DNA from: Candidatus Riflebacteria bacterium HGW-Riflebacteria-1
Lineage (GTDB): Bacteria; Muiribacteriota; Ozemobacteria; Ozemobacterales; Ozemobacteraceae
Direction of reading: 5' to 3'
DNA length: 64,000 bases
NCBI GenBank assembly: GCA_002839445.1
Contig: PGYB01000025.1
Span: 37,525-101,524, forward strand
Both the position numbers and the translations under genes were made by a program. The notes beneath the pieces are model-generated. The model did no database searches. It was not told the origin of the DNA and saw only the letters and a program-made list of their open reading frames with translations. Below are positions 1-7,218 of this stretch, piece after piece (position 1 is the first letter of the stretch; the number at the start of each line of letters is the position of its first letter).

Positions 1-1129
1 TCGCCTGGCCGCCTTCTGGCAGCATAATGCGCTCGGTTTCTATGCTTACTTCGCGGCTTTTGATTGTGGCAATCACGTTGTTGCAGATGCTTGCGCCATA
101 GCTGTTCGGGTGGGCGCTGCGGCCGCGTTCTGCCACCTCTAGGGCCTTAACGAATTCGCTCGTGCTCTGGTATTCCTGAGCAGCATAACCCAGCGCGGTT
201 GCTGAATAGGCATGTGCCGAATGCGATTTGGCAAAAGCTTCGAGTCTGTTAATGTATTTGTCGGAAATGTTGTCGCCAACTGCTACTCTGCGCACCCATG
301 CGAGCCTGATCAGGTCGTTGTCAAGCAGAGCGTCAAGATTGTCGCTGGCCTGGGCTGATTTAAGCAATCGCTGCAACAGCTTTACCGCGCGATAGTTACA
401 TGAATCAGTGTCGAGTGTGTCTGGCTGCCATTTCATGAAGGCTTCGACATCGCCAAATGCTGGTGAATCAACGGTGATTTCAAAAGCAGTTGTCGGTCTG
501 GCAGCGCTTTGCGCGTCGGCCATGTAGAAAGTCAAAGCCTCATGTGCGAAAAAGTCAAACAGTGTCGGGCGCAATGACTCAGGCTGGTTACCGCCCTCCA
601 GAAATCCTGCGAGGGTTTTTATGGGAAGGCTTTTGAGCGTCGTTTCTTCTTTGAGAACATTTTCATAAAGATTGCCGATATGGGCAAAAAGCTTGGGAAG
701 ATCCCAGGTCGTAAAGTCCTTTTCATTCAGCCCTTCGGTGCGCGAACGGTTAATAAAGCGGTAACTGTTGCGATTGTAATAATGCCAGTACCACTTGGCC
801 AGAATAATGTTGAGCAAAGGCTTAACCTTGGCATCGGCAGTGACAATCTCTGTCTCAAGCCGGGTAATGCGTTCTTCAGGCTTGTTGCCCTGAACGGTGC
901 CTTCCTGAACAATGCGGTCGCACAAAGATTTAACTGCATCGACCATGTGGTTTTCCTTCTGTGCAAGTTCATAAATTTTGGCAAGATTTTCTATGGCTGT
1001 TTGTGGCAGGCCTTTTGACTTTGCCTCGTCGACCTGGCGCCAAAGCTCGGCGCGGGTTTGCGACTGTGCGGGTAGCGCGAACAACAGCGCAAAAATCAGC
1101 AAGAGGGAGATGTAACAACAACGTTTCAT
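1..1129 (-). CDS. N-terminal part of an alpha-2-macroglobulin-like exported protein (runs off the window)
   Basis: The frame is open from an ATG at 1129 to the window edge, about 376 codons, so only the N-terminus is present. A signal peptide is clear: a KR start, a Leu/Phe-rich core and a likely cut after the PAQSQ region near residue 24. The mature start (ELWRQVDEAKSKGLPQTAIE, then a helical stretch) resembles the N-terminus of the large bacterial alpha-2-macroglobulin-like proteins common in Bacteroidetes. Those are periplasmic or surface protease traps of 1,500 or more residues. The thioester region would lie outside the window, so trap function cannot be checked. A GGAGG sits just upstream of the ATG and decides the start. 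The family call rests on the N-terminal pattern alone. Confidence 0.65.
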   Translation of the reverse strand, partial: MKRCCYISLLLIFALLFALPAQSQTRAELWRQVDEAKSKGLPQTAIENLAKIYELAQKENHMVDAVKSLCDRIVQEGTVQGNKPEERITRLETEIVTADAKVKPLLNIILAKWYWHYYNRNSYRFINRSRTEGLNEKDFTTWDLPKLFAHIGNLYENVLKEETTLKSLPIKTLAGFLEGGNQPESLRPTLFDFFAHEALTFYMADAQSAARPTTAFEITVDSPAFGDVEAFMKWQPDTLDTDSCNYRAVKLLQRLLKSAQASDNLDALLDNDLIRLAWVRRVAVGDNISDKYINRLEAFAKSHSAHAYSATALGYAAQEYQSTSEFVKALEVAERGRSAHPNSYGASICNNVIATIKSREVSIETERIMLPEGGQA

Positions 1130-1284
1130 TAAAGCCTCCATAAGATACCTGATGGTGTTATCTTTAACGCGATATATCAGGGCCAGATTTAGAAATTTTA
1201 CTAACCAGCCGGCAAGCTATTCTACTCTCAAAACATCTAAAATTAAACAGCCCATTAAAAAAACTGCTGGCCGGCGCGGGGCAT

Positions 1285-1315
1285 AAAAAAAAGGCCCCGG
1301 TTGGGGCCTTTTTTT
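1285..1315 (-). terminator. Rho-independent terminator
   Basis: An A-run, the arms AAGGCCCC and GGGGCCTT around a short loop, and a T-run form a strong, nearly symmetric hairpin. It lies just after the stop codon of the minus-strand TPR gene (1325). Because it has A/T runs on both sides it could work on either strand. Confidence 0.85.
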
Positions 1316-1324
1316 GAACTTCAA

Positions 1325-2650
1325 TTACCAGGTTTTGGCGAGCTTTTCTTTGGCTTTTATTGCTGCTGCTGTGTGTGGGTATACCGTCATCGCCTGGCGA
1401 AAATAGTTGTCAGCAGTGAATTCATCGCCGAGAATTTCATAACATTCGCCGGCCTGGAAAAGCGCTTCGGCAGCATATTCATTCGTCGGGTATTTCTGCT
1501 GAAACCATGCGAAGTTGTTGGCGGCCTGGCGCAGGTATTGGCTGTTGGCAACATTGATTCTGCCATGTTCCTTTTGCGAATGGGCAAGCACAAAGGTTGC
1601 TTCGATTGCATATTCTGAGTTCGGGTAAAAGCGAATGAAATCTTCGAAAAGTCTGATGGCCTGCAGATAACTTTTCTGCTCATATCTGATGCGAGATTTC
1701 CAAAAAGCTGCGTCATCAGCATATTGTGAGCCAGGAAAGCGCTTAAGCAATTCGTCAAAGTAGGTTACGGCGTTGTTGAAATTGCCGGATATATACTGTG
1801 AATGGGCACGGTTATAAAGTTCGTAGTCGCTGAGCTGACCAGGATAGCTGGGATTACTCGGCGGCACCGGAATCGGCTGTGGCGGGTTATAATCAGGGTA
1901 GCCCGGGGTGGTGTTTCCGCTCTGTAAGGCTGTAAGACGCTGTTTTGCTTCTGCAAAGAAATTTGAGCCAGGAAATTCGTAAACTACTTTCTGATAAGCG
2001 CTGATCGCACTCGCTTTGTCATTGAGTCTTTCGTAAGTCATACCGGTAACATACCAGGCATCGTCGACGAATTCGCTGAATGGATAACGCGAAATAAAGT
2101 TTCTGAACTCATTTATCGCGCTGCGGTAGTCGTAAAGCTTAACCAGGCAGAAGCCAATGTAATAGGTCGCACGCTCGGCCTGATGAAAGTAAGAATACTT
2201 GCTGCTGACCAGGCGGTAGTAACGCAGCGCGTTGCCGTAATCGGTTGAGTTGAGATAGGCTTCGGCAACGATGAAGGTTGCTTCAGGAGCGCGGTATTCA
2301 TAGGGGTAACGCTCGAGAAAGCGTCTCAACAGGTTGATGCTGTATGAATAGTTGCCCTGATAATAAGCATTTCTGCCGTCTTCAAACAGTTTGTCAGGTG
2401 ATTCGTAGCCGCCGTTACCAGGGTAACCCGGATTGCCAGGATAATTCGGGTTGCCCGGATAATTTGGGTTGCCTGGATAGGTTGGCGGAGTCGGTGGCGT
2501 TGGCGTCGGCTGGGGCTGCCCTGGCCACGAGTCGACCCTCGGGCTCACAAAAATATCGTTTACCAGGTCATTGCCGGTGTTAAAGGCAAAACCCGGTGTC
2601 AACGCCAGAATCATCAAGGCCAGAACCAGAACTCGATGCATACTTCTCAT
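1325..2650 (-). CDS. exported TPR-repeat protein (YbgF/BamD-like) with a Pro/Gly/Asn repeat linker
   Basis: A 441-residue protein with a signal peptide (about residues 1-22), then a low-complexity linker with YPGNPN-type repeats (about 58-80). Two blocks of tetratricopeptide repeats follow (about 85-245 and 275-440), separated by a second Pro/Tyr-rich linker (about 247-272). The TPR units carry the pattern seen in YbgF and BamD, such as 'YYIGFCLVKLYDYRSAINEF' and 'ALFQAGECYEILGDEFTADN'. Proteins of this type act in the periplasm as scaffolds for envelope assembly. The specific partner is unknown. An AGGAG seven bases upstream supports the ATG at 2650. It is followed by a strong terminator, so it is probably transcribed alone. 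Confidence 0.75.
   Translation of the reverse strand: MRSMHRVLVLALMILALTPGFAFNTGNDLVNDIFVSPRVDSWPGQPQPTPTPPTPPTYPGNPNYPGNPNYPGNPGYPGNGGYESPDKLFEDGRNAYYQGNYSYSINLLRRFLERYPYEYRAPEATFIVAEAYLNSTDYGNALRYYRLVSSKYSYFHQAERATYYIGFCLVKLYDYRSAINEFRNFISRYPFSEFVDDAWYVTGMTYERLNDKASAISAYQKVVYEFPGSNFFAEAKQRLTALQSGNTTPGYPDYNPPQPIPVPPSNPSYPGQLSDYELYNRAHSQYISGNFNNAVTYFDELLKRFPGSQYADDAAFWKSRIRYEQKSYLQAIRLFEDFIRFYPNSEYAIEATFVLAHSQKEHGRINVANSQYLRQAANNFAWFQQKYPTNEYAAEALFQAGECYEILGDEFTADNYFRQAMTVYPHTAAAIKAKEKLAKTW
2411..2479 (-). repeat. in-frame tandem repeat coding for YPGNPN units
   Basis: About four imperfect 18-base units encode YPGNPN, YPGNPN, YPGNPG and YPGNGG in the linker between the signal peptide and the first TPR block. 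The codons vary between units (GGG-TTG versus GGA-TTG contexts on the plus strand), so the repeat is kept at protein level and is not a fresh DNA duplication. Confidence 0.75.
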
Positions 2651-2733
2651 CTTCAGTTCTCCTTATTTCTCTCACTCGTCTAATGTTATATTGTATATCG
2701 GCGTTAAAGCGCCCATGCTGTATTGCTATTAAA

Positions 2734-2869
2734 TCGTTCTCGTAATCGCACCTGGTCGCGCTGTATCCTCAGGCGACCTGACACTAGCGCATCCTGCGCG
2801 TCGTAATCGCAATCGTTCTTCCTTCATTCATTCTCGCTCAATCGTTCTCGTATCTCGTTCTCGTAATCG
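2734..2869. repeat. cluster of degenerate TCGTTCTCGTAATCG repeats in an intergenic gap
   Basis: The 303-base gap between two minus-strand genes (2651-2953) holds the same 15-mer at 2734-2748 and 2855-2869. Shorter variants occur between them (TCGTAATCGCAATCG near 2801-2815 and ATCGTTCTCG near 2841-2850). No credible gene is present. The stretch looks like a degenerate intergenic repeat family. I see no promoter I would defend. Confidence 0.55.
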
Positions 2870-2953
2870 AAATCTTGACTCGATCTTGCCAGCTTAGCTG
2901 CATAAGGTCTTTTGCTCGACATTTTTCTGAAACTCAGCAGGCAAGACCCGCTT

Positions 2954-3706
2954 TTATAACCCCGTATCTTCGTATCCGCTATCTGGGTCTGTAATGATAG
3001 GGTTAGAACCATCGCTGTATGGATCGGTATTGGTCAGCCCGCCCTCAAAGTAGATTTCAAGCGGCAGATAGATGTTGTAGTTATCTTTAAGCTTGTAATC
3101 ATAGCCTTCGAGCTTCACCCAGTATTTTACGCCAACTTTGTTCTGGTTTTTCCAGCTGGTGTAATCGCTGTAAAGGATGAACAGTCCGTTGAACCAGGCC
3201 GGTTTGCTTTCGCCCGCGCGACCAATCATGACCTGAGTGCGGATAGTGCGGCTTCCGTAGCCCTTCATGACATTGAAAGTATAGGCCGGTGAAGTTGTGT
3301 CGTCGATGGTGCCAGGGTTGCCGCGTATGTACATGTCGCAGTTAACCTGGCGCGGCAGGCCTGAGTAGTAGTCGTAGCTTACTTCGGTGTCATAATAGGT
3401 GCTGGCATAAGGGTTCGACGAGTTCGTCGATTTTGTTGTCAGCGTTCTGTAAGTGCGCATGTGGTTAATGGTGATTTCATCGCCACGGGTTTCGCGCACA
3501 GAAGCCTTTACCTCGTAAGCGCGTCCTGTCTCATAAATTTGAGCTGGTTTCAGATCGAAACTGGTATGTACCGGATCGACATAGACCGGAGGAGTGCCAC
3601 CGCCGCCACCGCCGCCTTCCGGGCAACCAGTGAGAAATACGGTGACTATAAAAGCGGCAAATACCGCCAGAACCAATCTAATAGCGTTTGCTAGCCTCTT
3701 ATTCAT
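2954..3706 (-). CDS. putative lipoprotein, unknown function
   Basis: A 250-residue protein whose N-terminus is a lipoprotein signal: a basic start (MNKRLANAIR), a hydrophobic core and the lipobox LTGC at about residue 27. A Gly-rich spacer of seven glycines follows. The rest is rich in Tyr, Thr and Asp and looks beta-structured, with no enzyme motif I recognise. The start at 3706 is chosen because an AGGAG lies nine bases upstream and because the lipobox then falls at the right distance. The longer frame up to 3793 would bury the signal. It is probably anchored in the outer membrane and divergent from the gene at 3888. Confidence 0.7.
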   Translation of the reverse strand: MNKRLANAIRLVLAVFAAFIVTVFLTGCPEGGGGGGGTPPVYVDPVHTSFDLKPAQIYETGRAYEVKASVRETRGDEITINHMRTYRTLTTKSTNSSNPYASTYYDTEVSYDYYSGLPRQVNCDMYIRGNPGTIDDTTSPAYTFNVMKGYGSRTIRTQVMIGRAGESKPAWFNGLFILYSDYTSWKNQNKVGVKYWVKLEGYDYKLKDNYNIYLPLEIYFEGGLTNTDPYSDGSNPIITDPDSGYEDTGL

Positions 3707-3887
3707 CTTATGCAACTCCTGTACAATCTTAACCCGCATGATTAAAGCAAGAATTGTTCCATACCTGCAATATGTTGTATATAAGCTTAACATAGTATAA
3801 ATTAAAAAAATAGATGAAAATTTGGCGAAATCTGCCGAAAACTTATCAGAAGCACTTATTGCTTTTAGACTAAATTCAGGAAATTGT

Positions 3888-4838
3888 ATGAAAAAAATTC
3901 TGATTCCTGTAATGCTGGGACTGCTGTGCGCACCAGTCAGTGCCGATCAGAACATTCATGACTTCGTCAGAGAACTCGGTTATTCCGGCGACTACATCAT
4001 GGAAAATCTGCCGCCGAAAGATGCGAAGCCGCGTCGCGCAGTTAAAGAGCCGAAAATCACACATGTCGAGTCGAATCGACAGTTGATGGCTCCCGAAGAC
4101 CTGCTGCACCCGCGAGTTATGCAGAAAAGTGAGTCTCCACGCATGATCCCGGTTCTGATGCGCTATCACCGGCAAAGTCCGGCATCAGACAAGATCACCC
4201 GCAAACTCGCGGTTACCTGCCTGCGCAATGGTCAGCCTCGTGAAGCTCTTTACTGGTACACCCAGACCTGGCAGCGCGATCGCTCGGATTACGAATCGCT
4301 CTGGAACATGGCATGCCTGTCTTACCGCCTTGGCGAGACAGCTCTGACCCGAAAGTATCTCACCGAGTATGCGAAGGTCGATCCGAACAGTGCCTGGGGA
4401 AGAATGGCCCGTGAGTTCATTGCTGGCCGTTTCAGCGGCAGCGATCTTGCCGACGGTTTTACCGCCGACATGTCGCATACCGGCAGTTCAGGAGGTTCTT
4501 CGGCATCTGCCAAGGCCGACAATAACCGTGGAGTCGAGGCGACCAGCGCCAAAACGTCTGCAGACGGCAAAGGCATCATGGTCATTGAGGGTAATAGAAC
4601 AAGTTTTGACCAGTTTATGAGCGGATACGAAGAGCTCGATGCCGCTCCACCTAAGATTGATGACACAGTGAAAGGGAAGAAGAAGGTTAGGCCCCCGGTT
4701 AAAGCAGAAGCAGACGCAAGCAAAACTTCGCTGCTGAAGGCTGCGATCGTAGATACACCCCCGCCAGCGCTGACGGAAGCCGCGCCATTGGCTGAAGTTC
4801 AGTCGCTAACTGCAACCGCGCCGCCGCTCGTTCCCTGA
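3888..4838 (+). CDS. exported protein with TPR-like segment, unknown function
   Basis: A 316-residue protein starting MKKILIPVMLGLL with a signal peptide cut after PVSA (about residue 19). The segment at about residues 100-180 has helical repeat character (ALYWYTQTWQRDRSDYESLW, then a YRLGETALTRKYL-type helix), which fits one or two TPR units. The C-terminal third is low complexity (Ser/Ala/Lys, then Pro-rich) and probably disordered. The start is at 3888, where a CAGGA precedes the ATG and the signal peptide begins. The frame upstream has no signal. It ends just before a clear terminator. I do not recognise a specific family. Confidence 0.65.
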   Translation: MKKILIPVMLGLLCAPVSADQNIHDFVRELGYSGDYIMENLPPKDAKPRRAVKEPKITHVESNRQLMAPEDLLHPRVMQKSESPRMIPVLMRYHRQSPASDKITRKLAVTCLRNGQPREALYWYTQTWQRDRSDYESLWNMACLSYRLGETALTRKYLTEYAKVDPNSAWGRMAREFIAGRFSGSDLADGFTADMSHTGSSGGSSASAKADNNRGVEATSAKTSADGKGIMVIEGNRTSFDQFMSGYEELDAAPPKIDDTVKGKKKVRPPVKAEADASKTSLLKAAIVDTPPPALTEAAPLAEVQSLTATAPPLVP

Positions 4839-4863
4839 TCTGATTTTTCTTGCGAACAAAAAG

Positions 4864-4897
4864 AAGCAACCCCCTGACCGCCAGCGGGTTGCTTTTT
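4864..4897 (+). terminator. Rho-independent terminator
   Basis: The arms AAGCAACCC and GGGTTGCTT, with an inner CTG/CAG pairing, are followed by TTTTT. It lies 25 bases after the stop of the plus-strand gene at 3888-4838. Confidence 0.85.
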
Positions 4898-4911
4898 CTT
4901 ATGCGGCAGTT

Positions 4912-4941
4912 CACCTGCAACTGAATATTTGCGCTAATATG
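4912..4941 (+). repeat. left copy of a 30-base direct repeat flanking hairpin element A
   Basis: CACC-TG-CAACTGAATATTTGCGCTAATATG matches 5211-5240 at 26 of 30 positions by eye. The core is AACTGAATA-T/A-TTGCGCTAAT. The two copies lie 299 bases apart and bracket the structured element at 4976-5142. They could be insertion flanks or a duplicated promoter region. Confidence 0.6.
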
Positions 4942-4975
4942 GTAAAGATTCAGTTTTAAGTGGAATCCTCTTGTT

Positions 4976-5142
4976 AAGGGCGCAGGCAGGTTTTTTGCAC
5001 ACGAGGTGCTTATGCCGGGCGGCTCAGGATGGAGATCGCCCGGTCCCATGCGCGAAAGCTTTTTTGCACACGGACGTGCTTATACAGAGCTGCGCAGGAT
5101 AGAGCAGCTCTGAGAGACAGGCAAATTTGACGCAATCACGAC
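4976..5142 (+). repeat. dispersed tandem-hairpin element, copy A (possible structured RNA)
   Basis: This 167-base segment recurs at 33061-33227 with 9 differences and no gap (counted by eye). It has two similar modules. Each starts with TTTTTTGC, forms a small hairpin GCAC-loop-GTGC, then TTAT, then a larger hairpin. In module 1 the larger stem is CCGGGCG/CGCCCGG with CTCAGGATGGAGA in the loop. In module 2 it is AGAGCTGC/GCAGCTCT with GCAGGATAGA in the loop. The loops share CAGGATRGAG. The segment lies in the 488-base gap before proS. It matches no riboswitch class that I know. Function unknown; strand inferred from the GGA-bearing loops only. Confidence 0.7.
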
Positions 5143-5210
5143 GCCCGAGTAAAACAAGACAAATAAGGTGATATGAAAGATGTTGTCAAAATTGCATCTA
5201 GACGAATTTC

Positions 5211-5240
5211 CACCAGTAACTGAATAATTGCGCTAATGTG
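5211..5240 (+). repeat. right copy of the 30-base direct repeat, overlapping a possible proS promoter
   Basis: This pairs with 4912-4941 (26 of 30 positions). Here TTGCGC (5228-5233) is followed after 18 bases by TATGCT (5252-5257), a moderate sigma-70-like promoter about 70 bases before proS. The left copy has no equally good -10 box. Confidence 0.5.
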
Positions 5241-5326
5241 CAGCTTGCTGCTATGCTAAAGCGATAAATCATGGTATGTTCTATACCTGAAAATTTCTCA
5301 ACAAATTCAACTACAGGCAAAGAAGC

Positions 5327-6589
5327 ATGAAACAATCAAAACTGTTCACCAAAACCTCTAAAACTCTTCCAAAAGATGAAGTGAGCGTCAATTCGCAGCT
5401 TCTTCTCAAAAGCGGCTTTATCGACAAGGAAATGGCCGGTGTCTATTCATACCTGCCCCTTGGCCATCGCGTTCTCAACAAGATAATTGGCGTCATCAGA
5501 GAAGAAATGAACGCGATTGGTGGTCAGGAAATGTTGCTGACCGCTCTGCAGTCTCCCGCTGCCTGGCAGGCAACCGATCGCTGGGACGACCAGAAAATGG
5601 ACGTCTGGTTCAAAACCGAGCTGAAAAACGGCTCGACACTTGGACTGGCGCCAACCCATGAAGAGCCGCTCACCAGGCTGATGAAAAAATTCATCAGCTC
5701 ATACAAAGATCTGCCAGCTTTTCCTTACCAGTTTCAAACCAAGTTCCGCAATGAAACCCGCGCTAAATCTGGCATTCTGCGCACTCGCGAATTCATCATG
5801 AAAGACCTTTATTCATTCTGCCGCAATCAGCAGGAGCTTGATGAATACTATGAACGAGCCAAGGCAGCCTATGTTAAGATTTTTGATCGCCTTGGTCTTG
5901 GCAAAATAACCTATGTTACCTTCGCTTCTGGTGGCACTTTCAGCAAGTTCAGCCATGAATTTCAGACACTGTGCGAGTATGGCGAAGACATAATTTACAT
6001 CAATGAAGAAAAGAATATCGCGATCAACCGTGAAATCTTCAATGAAGAAATTACTAAAGAATTTGGCCTGACCATGGCCGACTTTGTCGAAAAGAAAGCT
6101 ATTGAAGTTGGTAACATCTTCAAGCTTGGTACTAAGTTCTCAGATAGCCTGGAACTGAATTATGTCGACGAGAGTGGCGCAAAACAGCCGGTCATCATGG
6201 GCAGTTACGGCATCGGGCCCGGCCGCGTCATGGGTACCATCGTTGAAACCTGCAACGACGAAAAAGGCATCATCTGGCCAAAGCACATTGCGCCGTACCA
6301 GGTTCATATCATCTCTCTCGGCAAAGACGAGGCAATCATGCAGGAATCAGAACGCCTGTATAATTTGCTTAATGCCAGCAACTTCGAAGTATTGTGGGAT
6401 GACCGCCTCACCGTGAATCCCGGTGCCAAGTTCGCCGACTCAGATCTTATCGGTTGCCCGGTCAGAATTACTGTCAGCGGCAAAAACATCGAGAACAAAC
6501 AATACGAAATCAAAAATCGCGCCGGCGGCGACGCGAAATTTGTTCCTCAGGACCAGATCATCAGCTTTCTTACTGACGAACTGAAGTGA
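5327..6589 (+). CDS. proS: prolyl-tRNA synthetase, short form without the editing insertion
   Basis: A class II aminoacyl-tRNA synthetase that charges tRNA-Pro in the cytoplasm. The N-terminus (SQLLLKSGFIDKEMAGVYSY, LPLGHRVLNKI) is typical of bacterial ProRS. Motif 2 is FRNETRAKSG...REFIMKDLYSF (about residues 140-165), motif 3 is the GSYGIGPGR segment (about 290), and an anticodon-binding domain fills the C-terminus. At 420 residues it is much shorter than the usual bacterial enzyme of about 570. The roughly 180-residue INS editing domain between motifs 2 and 3 is missing, as in alphaproteobacterial and some other ProRS. No separate trans-editing protein is seen nearby. No T-box leader is visible upstream. 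Confidence 0.95.
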   Translation: MKQSKLFTKTSKTLPKDEVSVNSQLLLKSGFIDKEMAGVYSYLPLGHRVLNKIIGVIREEMNAIGGQEMLLTALQSPAAWQATDRWDDQKMDVWFKTELKNGSTLGLAPTHEEPLTRLMKKFISSYKDLPAFPYQFQTKFRNETRAKSGILRTREFIMKDLYSFCRNQQELDEYYERAKAAYVKIFDRLGLGKITYVTFASGGTFSKFSHEFQTLCEYGEDIIYINEEKNIAINREIFNEEITKEFGLTMADFVEKKAIEVGNIFKLGTKFSDSLELNYVDESGAKQPVIMGSYGIGPGRVMGTIVETCNDEKGIIWPKHIAPYQVHIISLGKDEAIMQESERLYNLLNASNFEVLWDDRLTVNPGAKFADSDLIGCPVRITVSGKNIENKQYEIKNRAGGDAKFVPQDQIISFLTDELK

Positions 6590-6614
6590 TGTAATCACAT
6601 TTCGTAAAGTCTGA

Positions 6615-7217
6615 TCAGTCGTTCATACAGTGCCGGCAACTAACCTTGCCGGCATATTCATTTCGGGGAACCAGTTGTAGCAGCCCACAGCCAAGCTCAA
6701 TGCATCTGCCCAGCGGACTTTGCCGCAACAGGTCGAGCTTACTGCGGTCTTTGACCTGAAGCGTGCCGTTTATGCTGACAGTCTGCTGCTGCTGGTGCTC
6801 ACCATCTACCTCGTAATAGAGGCGGTTGTTGGGCCCAAGCTTGTAGTTAACAATAGTTGCGGCACCTGCCAGCTCTTTTTTGAGCCAGTTGATGATCTTG
6901 TTTTCGTCTGCAACGGGGTCCCAGTCGTTATCGAATGGTGGTGCCGCAAACAAAGCAAAATCCTGGTATTTCTGGTCTTCGAGGGCTTTGAGTTCTGTGG
7001 TTTCAAACAGCTGGCATTCCGGCATCAACTGCATGATGGGCGAAGTCTCAGAATACACGGTAAACGGCACCGATATGCCTATCTTGTACCATTCAAGGCG
7101 ATACAAAAATCGCGCGGTCTCTGGCGCCTGATCTGCGAAGTAACTGGCGACCGCCCGATGAATATCGGGCGGATTAACTATTTTCTGGCGGTTAAGCAGG
7201 AACTTACTTACAAACAT
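6615..7217 (-). CDS. orphan Cas6e (CasE/Cse3)-like endoribonuclease-fold protein
   Basis: A 200-residue protein that lines up along its length with E. coli CasE (199 aa), recalled from memory. The start MFVSK...R matches MYLSK...R. His20 falls at the same residue as the catalytic His20 of CasE (PDIHRAVASYF versus YQLHQGLWHLF). A helix ENKIINWLKKELAGAA matches EQIAWLQRKLGNAA. The C-terminal glycine-rich loop GCGLLQLVP matches GCGLLSLAP. An extra 16 residues with a CxxC follow. Cas6e cuts CRISPR repeat RNA, yet no array or other cas gene is in the window. The ATG follows the stop of the upstream hydrolase gene by one base and has no Shine-Dalgarno, so translation is probably coupled. RNA cleavage is an inference. 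Confidence 0.72.
   Translation of the reverse strand: MFVSKFLLNRQKIVNPPDIHRAVASYFADQAPETARFLYRLEWYKIGISVPFTVYSETSPIMQLMPECQLFETTELKALEDQKYQDFALFAAPPFDNDWDPVADENKIINWLKKELAGAATIVNYKLGPNNRLYYEVDGEHQQQQTVSINGTLQVKDRSKLDLLRQSPLGRCIELGCGLLQLVPRNEYAGKVSCRHCMND
6631..6654. repeat. perfect 9-bp inverted repeat inside the 3' end of the Cas6e-like gene
   Basis: TGCCGGCAA and TTGCCGGCA flank a 6-base loop. It codes for the C-terminal extension of the Cas6e-like protein. No T-run follows on either strand, so it is not a plain terminator. It could be a processing or binding site. Confidence 0.5.
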
Positions 7218-7218
7218 G

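Noticed and set aside
1301..1618. Plus-strand frame at the end of the TPR gene
   Set aside because: It begins within a terminator hairpin and is the antisense shadow of the TPR gene.
2411..2479. Regular repeats as a CRISPR array
   Set aside because: The unit is 18 bases with no spacers and codes in frame for YPGNPN inside a protein gene.
4976..5142. Hairpin element as a known riboswitch (glycine, cyclic di-GMP, guanidine-II or TPP)
   Set aside because: The tandem layout prompted these ideas, but none of the conserved core sequences of those classes is present, and copy B does not precede a gene on its strand.
5143..5326. T-box leader before proS
   Set aside because: No T-box core sequence or antiterminator/terminator pair is visible.
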